DNA from: Nevskia sp.
Lineage (GTDB): Bacteria > Pseudomonadota > Gammaproteobacteria > Nevskiales > Nevskiaceae
DNA: 64,000 nt
Assembly: GCA_021732745.1 (NCBI GenBank)
Contig: JAKFUK010000004.1
Span: 359,333 to 423,332 of the forward strand
Direction of reading: 5' to 3'
Shown piece by piece: positions 9,222 through 18,722 of the stretch (the stretch's first letter is position 1; every line of letters starts with the position of its first letter). The position numbers and the translations under genes are program-made. The notes under the pieces are model-generated. The model ran no database searches, was not told the origin of the DNA, and worked only from the letters and a program-made list of their open reading frames with translations.

Positions 9222-9293
9222 TCGCTTCATCGCAATTTCAAAGTGATGCACTGCCAGGCAGCGCCGTCAGCTTGAAGCTCGACGTTTCACCCC

Positions 9294-10790
<1,497 letters not shown>

Positions 10791-10884
10791 TGCGTGCTCC
10801 CTTGAGCGTCTTGGGGTTTCGATTCCGGCCTGCACGGTACCGAGCGCGGGCGCGGGATGCCAATTGCCGACGCCGGAAACAAAA

Positions 10885-10907
10885 AACCGGCGAACGAGTC
10901 GCCGGTT
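10885..10907 (-). terminator. Rho-independent terminator of the sigma/anti-sigma operon
   Basis: Stem AACCGGCGA/TCGCCGGTT (9 bp, 5-nt loop). Read on the minus strand it is followed by a run of T residues (complement of the A-run at 10881-10886). It stands 31 bases after the anti-sigma stop codon. Confidence 0.8.
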
Positions 10908-10938
10908 TCGGGTGCTGCGTACGGCGCTTCAGACCGAC

Positions 10939-11721
10939 TTAAACCGCCTTGATCGCCGGTCCCGAAGTCAGCACCGGGCCGGTCGGCTGGCCGGTGGGCG
11001 AGCCGCCGACCGGTTCCAGCGACACCGCCAGCGTCAGTTGCGCGCCGCTGACGCCGCTCGGCAGCTTTAATTTTCCTTCACCAGCGGTCGGCAGCAGGCC
11101 CAGCGACACTGCGCCAGCGTCGGTGATCAGCCAGAGTTCCAGGCTGTGCTCGCCGAGCTTCGGGTAAGCCCCGCTGGCCACCGCCGTGACTTCATCGGCC
11201 ATCGGGCGGACCGCCAGGGTCCACTGCATGTTCGATTCCGGCAGTTGCAGCAGCGACACATAGATCGGCGCCACGGCGGCCGGCGTCACCACCGGTGCCG
11301 CTGCAACCACCGGCGCCGCTGGCTGACCGGGCAGCGGCACCCGCGTGCCGATCAGCACCGCGACGACCACCGCTGCCGCCGTCGCCAGACCGGCGACGAT
11401 CCGCCACGGCGAGGCCGGTGCGGAGACATCGGCCTTGCGGACCGGCTGCGGCGGCGGCACCGGACGGCGCATCGGCGTCACCACCGGTGTCGAAGTTTCG
11501 ATGCGGTGCTGAAGCGAGAACCACACCGACGGCGGCGGCGATTTCGGCTCCATGCCGGCGGCAAGGCCGGCGAGGCGCGATTCCCAGAAGCGGATTTCGC
11601 TGCGAATGGCGAGATCGCCACGGGCCAGGCGCTCGAAACGGCGGCGCGCGCCGCCGCGCAGCGTGCCGAGCACATATTCGGCCGCCAGCATCTGGCGCAG
11701 CTTGAGATTGTCGTACTTCAT
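10939..11721 (-). CDS. RskA-like anti-sigma factor
   Basis: 260-residue single-pass membrane protein. The N-terminal about 95 residues are a helical anti-sigma domain (LRQMLAAEYVLGTLRGGARRRFERL) without the HxxxCxxC zinc motif of ZAS proteins. A Pro-rich linker follows, one transmembrane helix at about residues 105-128 (VAGLATAAAVVVAVLIG), and a periplasmic RskA C-terminal domain containing LAVRPMADEVTAVASGAYP. Such proteins hold an ECF sigma factor at the membrane until regulated proteolysis. The gene follows its sigma partner by 13 bases and ends at a terminator. The releasing signal is not evident. Confidence 0.85.
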   Translation of the reverse strand: MKYDNLKLRQMLAAEYVLGTLRGGARRRFERLARGDLAIRSEIRFWESRLAGLAAGMEPKSPPPSVWFSLQHRIETSTPVVTPMRRPVPPPQPVRKADVSAPASPWRIVAGLATAAAVVVAVLIGTRVPLPGQPAAPVVAAAPVVTPAAVAPIYVSLLQLPESNMQWTLAVRPMADEVTAVASGAYPKLGEHSLELWLITDAGAVSLGLLPTAGEGKLKLPSGVSGAQLTLAVSLEPVGGSPTGQPTGPVLTSGPAIKAV

Positions 11722-11734
11722 TTCGTGCTGCCGT

Positions 11735-12301
11735 TCACCGATCCAGACATTCGCGCAACCGGGCCAGACCGCGCCGGACCCAACTTTTCACTGTGCCGAG
11801 CGGCGCTTTCATTGCCAGCGCCAGCTCCTGATGCGTGTAACCCTCGTAATAGGCGAGCAGCACGCTGCGTTTCTGCTCGTCCTGCAAGTCCTTCATGCAA
11901 TCACGAAGCATGCCCAGGCCTTCGCGTTCGACGGCCCGGTCTTCCGGACTTTCGCTTGCATCGGCAAAGGTCATCGGCGGTTCCTCGCCTTCGTCCGGCA
12001 TTTCCACTTCCGGCCGCTTCATGCGCAGCAGATCGAGCGCGCGATAACGCGCAACGGTCAGCAGCCAGGTCAGCGGCGAGCCTTTCTCCGGCGCGTAGGT
12101 GTCGGCTTTCTGCCAGACCCTCAGGAAACAGTCTTGCAGCGCTTCGTCCGCCCAATCGCGTCGTTTCAACATACGCAGCAGCAACGCGTACAGATGCGAG
12201 CTGCAAGCCTCGTACAACTGCGCGAACGCCCGCTGATCGCCCAGGCCGGTATCGGCCAGCAGGCGAATGAGGCGCTCGTTGTCAGCGGTGCTGTAACTCA
12301 T
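11735..12301 (-). CDS. ECF RNA polymerase sigma factor (SigK-like)
   Basis: 188 residues from the ATG at 12301 (MSYSTADNERL). An in-frame start 42 bases upstream would add a poorly sigma-like extension. Region 2 is FAQLYEACSSHLYALLLRML followed by WADEALQDCFLRVWQKAD, and region 4 is YYEGYTHQELALAMKAPLGTV followed by KSWVRRGLARL, the HTH that reads the -35 element. Paired with the RskA-like anti-sigma factor directly downstream. ECF factors of this type normally activate their own promoter; I could not define the sequence in the gap shared with hemB. Confidence 0.93.
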   Translation of the reverse strand: MSYSTADNERLIRLLADTGLGDQRAFAQLYEACSSHLYALLLRMLKRRDWADEALQDCFLRVWQKADTYAPEKGSPLTWLLTVARYRALDLLRMKRPEVEMPDEGEEPPMTFADASESPEDRAVEREGLGMLRDCMKDLQDEQKRSVLLAYYEGYTHQELALAMKAPLGTVKSWVRRGLARLRECLDR

Positions 12302-12392
12302 CAGACAGTCGGACCTGCGGATTTCGTGCGCGAAGCATACCAAGCCGGGTCGTCAACCTGAGGTCATTGCCAGCCGCCGCGACGCGCCGTCC

Positions 12393-12398
12393 TATAAT
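12393..12398 (+). promoter_or_regulatory. -10 box upstream of hemB
   Basis: TATAAT stands 29 bases before the hemB GTG start. A TTGCCA 20 bases upstream is the only -35 candidate and its spacing is poor, so the promoter may rely on an activator or an extended contact. Confidence 0.45.
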
Positions 12399-12426
12399 CC
12401 GGCCCCCAGCATTCAGCGAGCCTGCC

Positions 12427-13419
12427 GTGGTCCCGACCGCCTATCCCGCCACCCGCCCGCGCCGTCTGCGCTCGGCCGCCTTTTCCCGCGAACTGAGCCG
12501 CGAAACGCGCCTGGTCGCCGGCCAGCTGATCCAGCCGCTGTTCATCGCCGAAGGTGCGCTCTGCGGCCCGGTAGGCTCGATGCCCGGCCAGTCCCGCATC
12601 GACCTCGATCAACTGGTCGCCGAATGCCGCGAACTCGCCGCACTCGGAGTTTCGGCGGTGGCGATGTTTCCGGTGATTCCGCCGGGGCTCAAGGACGAGA
12701 TCGGCAGCGAAGCCCTGAACCCGGACGGCCTGATTCCGCGCGCGATCAAGCGGGTCAAGGACGCCTGCCCGGAACTCGGGGTGATCGTCGATATCGCCCT
12801 TGATCCCTACACCAGCCACGGCCACGACGGCATTCTTGATGACGCCGGCTACGTCGCCAACGACATCACCGTGGAAGCGCTGCGCAAACAGGCCGTGGTG
12901 CTGGCTCGCGCCGGTGCCGATGTGCTCGCACCTTCCGACATGATGGACGGCCGGGTCGGCCAGATTCGCTCGGTGCTGGAGCGCGACAACCGCCACAACA
13001 CCATGATCCTGAGCTACGCCGCCAAGTACGCCAGCGGCTTCTACGGCCCGTTCCGCGATGCCGTCGGCTCCGCGACTGCGCTGAAAGGCGACAAGCGCAC
13101 CTACCAGATGGACCCGGCGAATACCGACGAAGCGCTGCGCGAAGTCGGACTCGACATCGCCGAAGGTGCGGACATCGTCATGGTCAAGCCGGGCATGCCG
13201 TATCTGGACATCATCCGCCGCGTGAAGGACGAATTCGGCGTGCCGGTCGCCGCCTATCAGGTGTCCGGCGAGTACGCGATGCTGAAAGCCGCCGCGCAGA
13301 ACGGCTGGCTGGACGAGAAGAAGGTGGTCATGGAATCCCTGCTCTGCTTCCGCCGCGCCGGTGCCGACATGATCTTGAGCTACTTCTCGAAGCAGGCCGC
13401 ACGCTGGCTGGCGGAGTGA
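12427..13419 (+). CDS. hemB: Delta-aminolevulinic acid dehydratase (porphobilinogen synthase)
   Basis: Condenses two 5-aminolevulinate molecules to porphobilinogen in haem synthesis. 330 residues from the GTG at 12427; a TTG 60 bases upstream is less likely because it lies before the -10 box. Both active-site lysines are visible, in SYAAKYASGFYGPFRDA and in MVKPGMPYLDI. The metal segment reads DIALDPYTSHGHDG: the cysteines that bind catalytic zinc in other HemB types are replaced by Asp/Ala. This is the magnesium-dependent type known from Pseudomonas and Bradyrhizobium. Only a palindromic element separates it from aroE. Confidence 0.96.
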   Translation: MVPTAYPATRPRRLRSAAFSRELSRETRLVAGQLIQPLFIAEGALCGPVGSMPGQSRIDLDQLVAECRELAALGVSAVAMFPVIPPGLKDEIGSEALNPDGLIPRAIKRVKDACPELGVIVDIALDPYTSHGHDGILDDAGYVANDITVEALRKQAVVLARAGADVLAPSDMMDGRVGQIRSVLERDNRHNTMILSYAAKYASGFYGPFRDAVGSATALKGDKRTYQMDPANTDEALREVGLDIAEGADIVMVKPGMPYLDIIRRVKDEFGVPVAAYQVSGEYAMLKAAAQNGWLDEKKVVMESLLCFRRAGADMILSYFSKQAARWLAE

Positions 13420-13520
13420 AGCAGTTGCCAGTGACCCGTTTCCAGTTTCCGGAGAAGCGGCCCCGGCCCCCTTGCGTTTCCGCTTCTCTGGAAACGAACA
13501 ACTAACAACTGGAAACTGCT
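13420..13520. repeat. 101-bp palindrome filling the hemB-aroE gap
   Basis: Two 41-nt arms (13420-13460 and 13480-13520) pair strongly at both ends: AGCAGTT.CCAGT outside, and GTTTCC..AGAAGCGG inside. The middle of the arms has diverged. It starts at the base after the hemB stop and ends five bases before the aroE ATG, so the intergenic space is this element. Confidence 0.75.
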
Positions 13521-13525
13521 ACTCC

Positions 13526-14335
13526 ATGGATCGTTACGCAGTCCTCGGCCAGCCGGTCGGCCATTCGAAGTCCCCGCGCATTCACGCCGCGTTCGCAGCC
13601 AGCCTCGATCAGAAGCTGCTGTACGAGGCTTACGAAATCGCCCCCGATGAGCTCGGCCCCTCGCTGAGCCGCTTCCATGCCGAAGGCTGGGCCGGCTTCA
13701 ATCTGACCGTGCCGCACAAGCTGGCTGGTGCCGCACTCTGCGAATCGCGCTCGGATGCTGCCGAGCAGGCCGGCGCGGTCAACACGCTGATTCGCACGAC
13801 ATCCGGCTGGCATGGCGACAACACCGACGGTGCCGGGCTGGTTCGCGATCTGATCGCCAACCTCGGCGTCGAAATCCGCGGCAAGCGGGTGCTGGTGCTG
13901 GGTGCCGGTGGTGCTGCGCGCGGCATCCTCGCGCCGCTGCTTGCCGAAGGTCCGGCGGAGCTGGCGATCTCCAATCGCAATCCCTGGAAGCCGGAAGAGA
14001 TTGCCGCTGCGCTCAAGCCGCTCGGCAACATCGTGCCGCGCACCCATCTGTCGCTCAAAGGTGACCGCTACGACCTGGTCCTGAACGCCACCAGCGCCGG
14101 TCATGCTGGGGCGATTCCGCGCCTGCCGCCGAAGCTGTTTGCCGATGGCGGTGTCGCCTACGACCTGAACTACGGCCAGGCGGCCGTGCCGTTCATGGTC
14201 TGGGCCAAGGCCGATGGCGCGGCGCGGGTATCGGATGGTCTCGGCATGCTGGTCGAACAGGCTGCGGAAGCCTTCCGGCGCTGGCGCGGCGTGCGACCGG
14301 AAACGGCGGCGGTGCTGGCGGGTTTGCGGGGCTGA
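13526..14335 (+). CDS. aroE: Shikimate dehydrogenase
   Basis: NADPH-dependent reduction of 3-dehydroshikimate to shikimate in the aromatic amino acid pathway. 269 residues from the ATG at 13526 (MDRYAVLGQPVGHSKSP). Key motifs are GHSKSPRIH and FNLTVPHKL (shikimate pocket with the catalytic Lys), the NADP loop GAGGAARGIL, and NATSAGHAG. An earlier in-frame start would lie inside the palindrome and lacks homology to the family N-terminus. Confidence 0.95.
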   Translation: MDRYAVLGQPVGHSKSPRIHAAFAASLDQKLLYEAYEIAPDELGPSLSRFHAEGWAGFNLTVPHKLAGAALCESRSDAAEQAGAVNTLIRTTSGWHGDNTDGAGLVRDLIANLGVEIRGKRVLVLGAGGAARGILAPLLAEGPAELAISNRNPWKPEEIAAALKPLGNIVPRTHLSLKGDRYDLVLNATSAGHAGAIPRLPPKLFADGGVAYDLNYGQAAVPFMVWAKADGAARVSDGLGMLVEQAAEAFRRWRGVRPETAAVLAGLRG

Positions 14336-14347
14336 TTGTGGACGCGC

Positions 14348-14812
14348 TCAGCCCGGCAGTTCGATAAAGGGATCCATCGCTGTCACCGGCAGCTTTTCGA
14401 AGTGCCGCAGGTTGCGGGTCAGCACGATCAGATCGTGATGGGCGGCAATCGCGGCGATGGCGACATCGGAAAAGCCGGGGTGGTAGCCACCGGCCAGTGC
14501 TGCATCGCTGATCTTTCCGAGTGTCCTGCTGCATTTCACGTCGAGCGCCAGCAGGCTGTCGGCGTGATCGGCGATCAGGCCATCGAGCCACCGGGAAAGA
14601 TGGTCGACGCGGGCGCTGCTCCCGGCGCGGCGCAGCTTGCAGATGCCTTGCTCGATTTCGGCGATCGCGATGCAGGGGATGAACAGCCGATCCTTTTCGC
14701 GTTGCAGCCAGTCGGCGACAGCGCGGGCCACCGCGGGCTTTCCTGGTGCGCACTCGGACAGCACGCTGGTATCGAGCAACCAGCCGCGAGCGACCGGTGC
14801 TGCGCCGCTCAC
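14348..14812 (-). CDS. PIN-domain toxin (VapC/FitB-like ribonuclease)
   Basis: 154 residues with the acidic PIN residues in order: WLLDTSVLSE (Asp, about residue 14), IAIAEIEQG (Glu, about 50), and HPGFSDVAIAAIAAHHDL (Asp, about 115), followed by VLTRNLRHF. PIN toxins cleave RNA, often tRNA, with Mg. It overlaps the stop of the upstream antitoxin gene by four bases, the usual coupled arrangement. The N-terminal extension before the first strand is slightly longer than typical. Confidence 0.88.
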   Translation of the reverse strand: MSGAAPVARGWLLDTSVLSECAPGKPAVARAVADWLQREKDRLFIPCIAIAEIEQGICKLRRAGSSARVDHLSRWLDGLIADHADSLLALDVKCSRTLGKISDAALAGGYHPGFSDVAIAAIAAHHDLIVLTRNLRHFEKLPVTAMDPFIELPG

Positions 14813-15054
14813 AGGTCGATATCGCGAATCGGCGTCATGTCGCGCTCGTACTCGAACGCTTCCGGTATGCCGAGCAGATAGTCGGCAAGACTGGGCTTGG
14901 TATCCGGATACAGCTTCCGGCCCGCCTCGATCGGCACCACCATCGCCGCCGGCTGGCCGTGACGCGTGATCACAGTGGGCTCGCCGTTTTCGGCAGCCGT
15001 CACCAGGGATGAGAACGCGGCCTTGGCTTCGCGAACCTGCATTTGATTCATCAT
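14809..15054 (-). CDS. Phd/YefM-family antitoxin
   Basis: 81 residues. QVREAKAAFSSLVTAAENGEP then TVITRHGQPAAMVVP is the Phd/YefM DNA-binding fold; the C-terminal YLLGIPEAFEYERDMTPIRDIDL is the toxin-wrapping tail. It should neutralise the PIN toxin and repress the pair. The start could be either of two adjacent ATGs at 15054 and 15051. A perfect inverted repeat 15 bases upstream is the likely operator. Confidence 0.88.
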   Translation of the reverse strand: MMNQMQVREAKAAFSSLVTAAENGEPTVITRHGQPAAMVVPIEAGRKLYPDTKPSLADYLLGIPEAFEYERDMTPIRDIDL

Positions 15055-15069
15055 CGGCGTGCGCTCTTA

Positions 15070-15089
15070 TGTGACCTCATGTGGTCACA
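15070..15089 (-). promoter_or_regulatory. Palindromic operator of the Phd/PIN pair
   Basis: TGTGACC-N6-GGTCACA, a perfect 7-bp inverted repeat centred about 25 bases before the antitoxin start codon. This is where Phd-type repressors bind their own promoters. Confidence 0.65.
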
Positions 15090-15123
15090 AGCTGGACGTG
15101 CGAGCGCGCCATGTCAAGCGGGT

Positions 15124-15285
15124 CTAGTCAGGAAATGCCGCGAACGGATCATCCGGCGGCGGCCTTTCGGGGTTTTCGTCCCCGTTCGCGACCGACACCG
15201 CCATGGCGATCTCCGCAAACGCCAGCCGCTCCTCGATGCCGTCGAACTCAGGCTCTTCGCTTGCAGCGGTCTCGGGCCCGGTCAC
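15124..15285 (-). CDS. Small acidic hypothetical protein behind the SPOR gene
   Basis: Open frame of 53 residues from a GTG at 15285 to a stop at 15124, ending DPFAAFPD. Very acidic (EEPEFDGIEERLAF, NGDENPERPPPDD). The GTG lies 7 bases after the SPOR stop and is preceded by AAGGACT at a workable spacing. A longer reading from 15387 would overlap the SPOR gene in another frame and is less likely. No domain recognised; it may not be translated. Confidence 0.4.
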   Translation of the reverse strand: MTGPETAASEEPEFDGIEERLAFAEIAMAVSVANGDENPERPPPDDPFAAFPD

Positions 15286-15292
15286 GACGCGC

Positions 15293-16081
15293 TCAGTCCT
15301 TGATCTTGACCAGAAAGCCGTCGATGGCATTGCTTTCCAGACGTGCCAGCACGTCCTGCGCCGCTGACAGGTTCGGCTGCGGGCCAACGCGCACGCGGAA
15401 GCGCACGTCGCGCTCGCTCAGCGTCACCTGCTCGATGCGCGATTCGTAGCCGATCAGCGCCAGCTTGGCGCGCTGGCGGTCGGCTTCCTCGCGTGATTTG
15501 TAGGCGCCGACCTGGATCAGGTAGGCACCCGGCGCTGCCAAGGCTTGCTTGACCTCGGCCGGCGGCGGCTTGACCGGCGCGGGGGCCGGTTTGCCGGGGG
15601 CTGCGGCTGGTGCCGGACGCGAGTATTCGCGCGGAATCGCGACCTCGATCTTCGGCAGCTCGTTGTAGAAGGTGTAGCGCGGCGGCACCTTGTCGGGGGC
15701 CGGCACCGGCACGCTGTCCGGCTTGGCGGCGCGGGCCTTGCCATCGCTGGCCGCCGGCTTCGCGGTCTTGGCCGGCTTGCTGGCGTCATCACCGAGCAGC
15801 GGCTTGAGATCAGCCTCGGCCTGCGCGGCTTCCCCGAGCCGCGTCTTGTGCTGCGGCCTGTCGATGTAGACGAAGGCGGCCACCACGAGGCCGATCGCCA
15901 GGCCGACGATCATCCACACCCAGCCGGGCAGCGAGCCGCCGGAACCGCCGCCGCTGTTGCCACCACCGCCGCCGCCGCTGCGACGGTTGTTGCCGGATGC
16001 GTTGCCGCCGCGTCCGCCGCCGTTGCCGCGGCCATTGCGATCGGCGTTCGGATTGCGCGGCTTGGCATAGTCGCGGGCCAT
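15293..16081 (-). CDS. SPOR-domain membrane protein (FtsN/DedD-like)
   Basis: 262 residues. A Gly/Asn/Arg-rich cytoplasmic N-terminus (about 1-49) is followed by one transmembrane helix (WVWMIVGLAIGLVVAAFVYI, about 52-71), a Pro/Ala/Lys-rich periplasmic linker, and a C-terminal SPOR domain from about residue 185 (YLIQVGAYKSREEADRQRA to the end). SPOR domains bind denuded peptidoglycan at the septum, and this architecture is that of FtsN. It follows argS by four bases; argS followed by an FtsN-like gene is a common order in gammaproteobacteria. Confidence 0.88.
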   Translation of the reverse strand: MARDYAKPRNPNADRNGRGNGGGRGGNASGNNRRSGGGGGGNSGGGSGGSLPGWVWMIVGLAIGLVVAAFVYIDRPQHKTRLGEAAQAEADLKPLLGDDASKPAKTAKPAASDGKARAAKPDSVPVPAPDKVPPRYTFYNELPKIEVAIPREYSRPAPAAAPGKPAPAPVKPPPAEVKQALAAPGAYLIQVGAYKSREEADRQRAKLALIGYESRIEQVTLSERDVRFRVRVGPQPNLSAAQDVLARLESNAIDGFLVKIKD

Positions 16082-16085
16082 GGCT

Positions 16086-17765
16086 TTACATCTTCTCCGG
16101 CGCGGACACGCCGAGCAGCGCCAGCCCGTTGCGCAGCACCTGACCCGTCGCCTGCGCCAGCGCCAGACGGGCGTTGCGCAAGTTCGCGTCGTCGATCAGG
16201 AACGGCAGCGCGTGGTAGTAGCCGTGGAAAGCGGCAGCGACATCGCGCAGGTACTGGGCGATGACATGCGGCTCCAGATTGGCCGCCGAGCCCTGCACGG
16301 TTTCCGGGAAACGGCCGAGCAGGGCGACCAGCGCCACCGCCTCCGGCTCGGCCAGTTGCGCCAGTGCTGCGAAACCCTGCGCCTCGTCATACGTCAGGCC
16401 ACGCTCGGCCAACTGGCGCAGCACCGCGCAGACGCGGGCATGGGCGTACTGGATGTAATAGACCGGGTTGTCGTTGGTCTGGGCGCGGGCCAGGTCGATG
16501 TCGAAAGTCAGCTGCGAATCGCTCTTGCGGGCGACCAGGAAGTAGCGCGTCGCGTCGCGGCCGGCTTCGTCGATCAGATCGCGCAGGGTCACGTAGGAAC
16601 CGGCGCGCTTCGACAGCTTCACTTCCTCGCCGCCGCGCATCACGGTGACCATCTGGTGCAGCACGTACTCCGGCCAGCCCTTCGGCACGCCGATGTCCAG
16701 CGCCTGAAGGCCTGCGCGAACGCGGGCAATGGTGCCGTGGTGGTCGGCACCCTGTTCGTTGATCACCCGGACAAAGCCGCGCTGCCACTTCGACACGTGA
16801 TACGCGACGTCCGGCACGAAATAGGTGTAGCCGCCTTCACGCTTGCGCATGACGCGGTCCTTGTCGTCGCCGAAGTCGGTGGTGCGCAGCCACAGCGCAT
16901 CGTCCTGCTCGTAGCTGTGGCCGCTGGCCTGCAGGGCGGCGACGGTCTGATCGACCTTGCCGTCGGTGTACAGCGAGCTTTCGAGGTAATAGACGTCGAA
17001 CTGCACGCCGAACGCCTTCAGATCGAGATCCTGCTCGCGGCGCAGATAGGCCACGGCGAAATCGCGGATCGCGTCGATATCCTCGACATCGCCCTTGGCG
17101 GTCACCGCGCGGTCGTCGGCGGTGACGGTGTCGCCGGCCAGATAGGACTGGGCGACATCAGCGATATAGTCGCCGCGATAACCATCGGCCGGCCAGCCCT
17201 CGTCGCCCGGGTTGATGCCGCGGGCGCGCGCCTGCACCGACACGCCCAGGTTGGCGATCTGGTTGCCGGCGTCGTTGTAATAGAACTCCTTGCTCACCTG
17301 CCAGCCGCTGGCGGCCAGCACCCGCGCCATGCAATCGCCGACCGCCGCACCGCGGCCGTGGCCGACGTGCAGCGGGCCGGTCGGATTGGCGGAGACGAAC
17401 TCGACCATCGCCTTGCCCTTGGTACCGGAGGCGTCGATGCCGAAAGCCTCGCCTTCGCGAAGCACCTCGACGATCACCTGCTGAAGCGCACCGGCGGCAA
17501 GGAAGAAATTGATGAAGCCGGGGCCGGCGATCTCGATTTTCTCGATGATGCCGCCGCTGGGAAGTGCTGCGACGATCGCTTCCGCCACTGCACGCGGCGG
17601 CTTGCCCAGCGGCTTGGCCAGCATCATCGCGACATTGCTCGCGAAGTCGCCGTTCTTCTTGTCCTTGGCTGGCTCGACCAGGATGTCGCGCGGCGCGGCG
17701 ACCGCGCTGCCTTCGATGACGGTGGCGACGGCGGCGCGCAGCAGTTCTTGCAGTTGGGATTTCAT
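16086..17765 (-). CDS. argS: Arginyl-tRNA synthetase
   Basis: 559 residues from the ATG at 17765 ([19 protein letters not shown]); the upstream in-frame extension runs into the palindromic repeat and is not coding. The class I motifs are present: [19 protein letters not shown] (HIGH type) and [15 protein letters not shown] (KMSKS type). The C-terminal anticodon-binding DALR domain ends [15 protein letters not shown]. Charges tRNA-Arg in the cytoplasm. First gene of a run with the SPOR protein. Confidence 0.97.
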   Translation of the reverse strand: MKSQLQELLRAAVATVIEGSAVAAPRDILVEPAKDKKNGDFASNVAMMLAKPLGKPPRAVAEAIVAALPSGGIIEKIEIAGPGFINFFLAAGALQQVIVEVLREGEAFGIDASGTKGKAMVEFVSANPTGPLHVGHGRGAAVGDCMARVLAASGWQVSKEFYYNDAGNQIANLGVSVQARARGINPGDEGWPADGYRGDYIADVAQSYLAGDTVTADDRAVTAKGDVEDIDAIRDFAVAYLRREQDLDLKAFGVQFDVYYLESSLYTDGKVDQTVAALQASGHSYEQDDALWLRTTDFGDDKDRVMRKREGGYTYFVPDVAYHVSKWQRGFVRVINEQGADHHGTIARVRAGLQALDIGVPKGWPEYVLHQMVTVMRGGEEVKLSKRAGSYVTLRDLIDEAGRDATRYFLVARKSDSQLTFDIDLARAQTNDNPVYYIQYAHARVCAVLRQLAERGLTYDEAQGFAALAQLAEPEAVALVALLGRFPETVQGSAANLEPHVIAQYLRDVAAAFHGYYHALPFLIDDANLRNARLALAQATGQVLRNGLALLGVSAPEKM

Positions 17766-17814
17766 CGGAAACGCGGTCAGGCGGCGGGCTTCAGGGGGCT
17801 GCGCATTGTACGGG

Positions 17815-17926
17815 GCTCTGGATACCGGCCCCGGCTTTCGCCGGGGCAAGCTTTTCGCTGGTATGACTGTTGATGGAGCGCCCGGCTTATCTTCGTCATA
17901 CCGGCGAAAGCCGGTATCCAGAGTCC
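17815..17926. repeat. Palindromic repeat copy 1, left of the GIY-YIG gene
   Basis: Outer arms CTGGATACCGG/CCGGTATCCAG, middle GCTTTCGCC/GGCGAAAGC, inner GGTATGAC/GTCATACC. Near-identical to the copy at 18288-18393, in the same orientation. Confidence 0.88.
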
Positions 17927-17978
17927 CCAGCACCGCCGCTAAACTCGGACCACCCGCAAGCCACTCCGGAAAGCACCC

Positions 17979-18272
17979 ATGGAAAAGGAATTCCATGTCT
18001 ACATCCTTGCCAGCCAGCGCAACGGCACGCTGTACATCGGCGTCACCTCGAACCTCATCCAGCGGGTCTGGCAGCACCGCAGCGACGTCGTCGAAGGCTT
18101 CACCCGGCAGCACGGCGTTCATCGGTTGGTCTGGTTCGAAGCGCAGCCCGACGCGCGATCAGCGGTCATGCGAGAAAAGCAGCTCAAGGAATGGAAGCGG
18201 GCCTGGAAGCTGGCGCTGATCGAGGCCGCGAACCCGACTTGGCGTGATCTTTACGGCGAGATTGTCGGGTGA
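17979..18272 (+). CDS. Small GIY-YIG nuclease-family protein
   Basis: 97 residues, a bare GIY-YIG domain: [19 protein letters not shown] carries the paired GIY (VYI) and YIG motifs, followed by the conserved Arg in the helix, W-x-H, and the Glu-containing [19 protein letters not shown]. Stand-alone members (YhbQ/UPF0213-like) are common but poorly understood. The gene sits alone, opposite in direction to argS and to the next gene, and is bracketed by two direct copies of a palindromic repeat. This suggests a mobile or repeat-associated unit. ATG at 17979; no strong ribosome site. Confidence 0.88.
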   Translation: MEKEFHVYILASQRNGTLYIGVTSNLIQRVWQHRSDVVEGFTRQHGVHRLVWFEAQPDARSAVMREKQLKEWKRAWKLALIEAANPTWRDLYGEIVG

Positions 18273-18287
18273 TGGTGGCTCTTATCG

Positions 18288-18393
18288 GCTCTGGATACCG
18301 GCCCCGGCTTTCGCCGGGGCAAGCTTTTCGCCGGTATGACAGTCGATGGAGCGCGCCCTTTTCATCGTCATACCGGCGAACGCCGGTATCCAG
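18288..18393. repeat. Palindromic repeat copy 2, right of the GIY-YIG gene
   Basis: Same element as 17815-17926; the first about 45 bases are nearly identical, the central spacer differs, and the closing arm has one change (GCGAACGCC for GCGAAAGCC). Confidence 0.88.
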
Positions 18394-18410
18394 TACGCCA
18401 CAGCCCCCCG

Positions 18411-18722
18411 TCAAACCGGATCCGCCTCATGTATCCACGGCCGGCCGCGCGAATTGGCGCGCCAGCCTTCCTCCATCGCAGCTTCGATGCAGCCCTGCAG
18501 GCGTTTGGCGAACTGGATTTCCGATTTCGGCTTGCCCTGCCCGAACTCGACATACGGGAACTCGACGATCAGCTCGCGGCGCTTGCCGGGATCAGTCGAC
18601 ACGGTGATCGACAGGCCGCCGCAGCCACCGCCTTTCGACGGCCCGCCGACCCAATGCCGCACCTGCCAGTGGAATTCGTCGTCGCCGATGACGATCACGC
18701 CGCTGTCCCGGAAGGCACCCAT
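18411..18722 (-). CDS. Hypothetical protein, 103 residues
   Basis: Chosen start ATG at 18722 overlaps the stop of the upstream SDR gene (TGATG), implying translational coupling. The product has no signal peptide or membrane segment. Noticeable segments are VIVIGDDEFHWQVRHWVGGP, a Gly/Cys patch (KGGGCGGLSITV) and WRANSRGRPWIHEAD at the end. I do not recognise the family. It is the last gene of the same-strand run that begins with the lipid genes. Confidence 0.65.
   Translation of the reverse strand: MGAFRDSGVIVIGDDEFHWQVRHWVGGPSKGGGCGGLSITVSTDPGKRRELIVEFPYVEFGQGKPKSEIQFAKRLQGCIEAAMEEGWRANSRGRPWIHEADPV

Noticed and set aside
16080..17873. 597-codon frame on the plus strand
   Set aside because: Exactly antisense to argS, whose motifs are unambiguous.
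17766..18122. N-terminal extension of argS
   Set aside because: The extra residues cover the palindromic repeat and the antisense of the GIY-YIG gene; the ATG at 17765 gives the normal protein.
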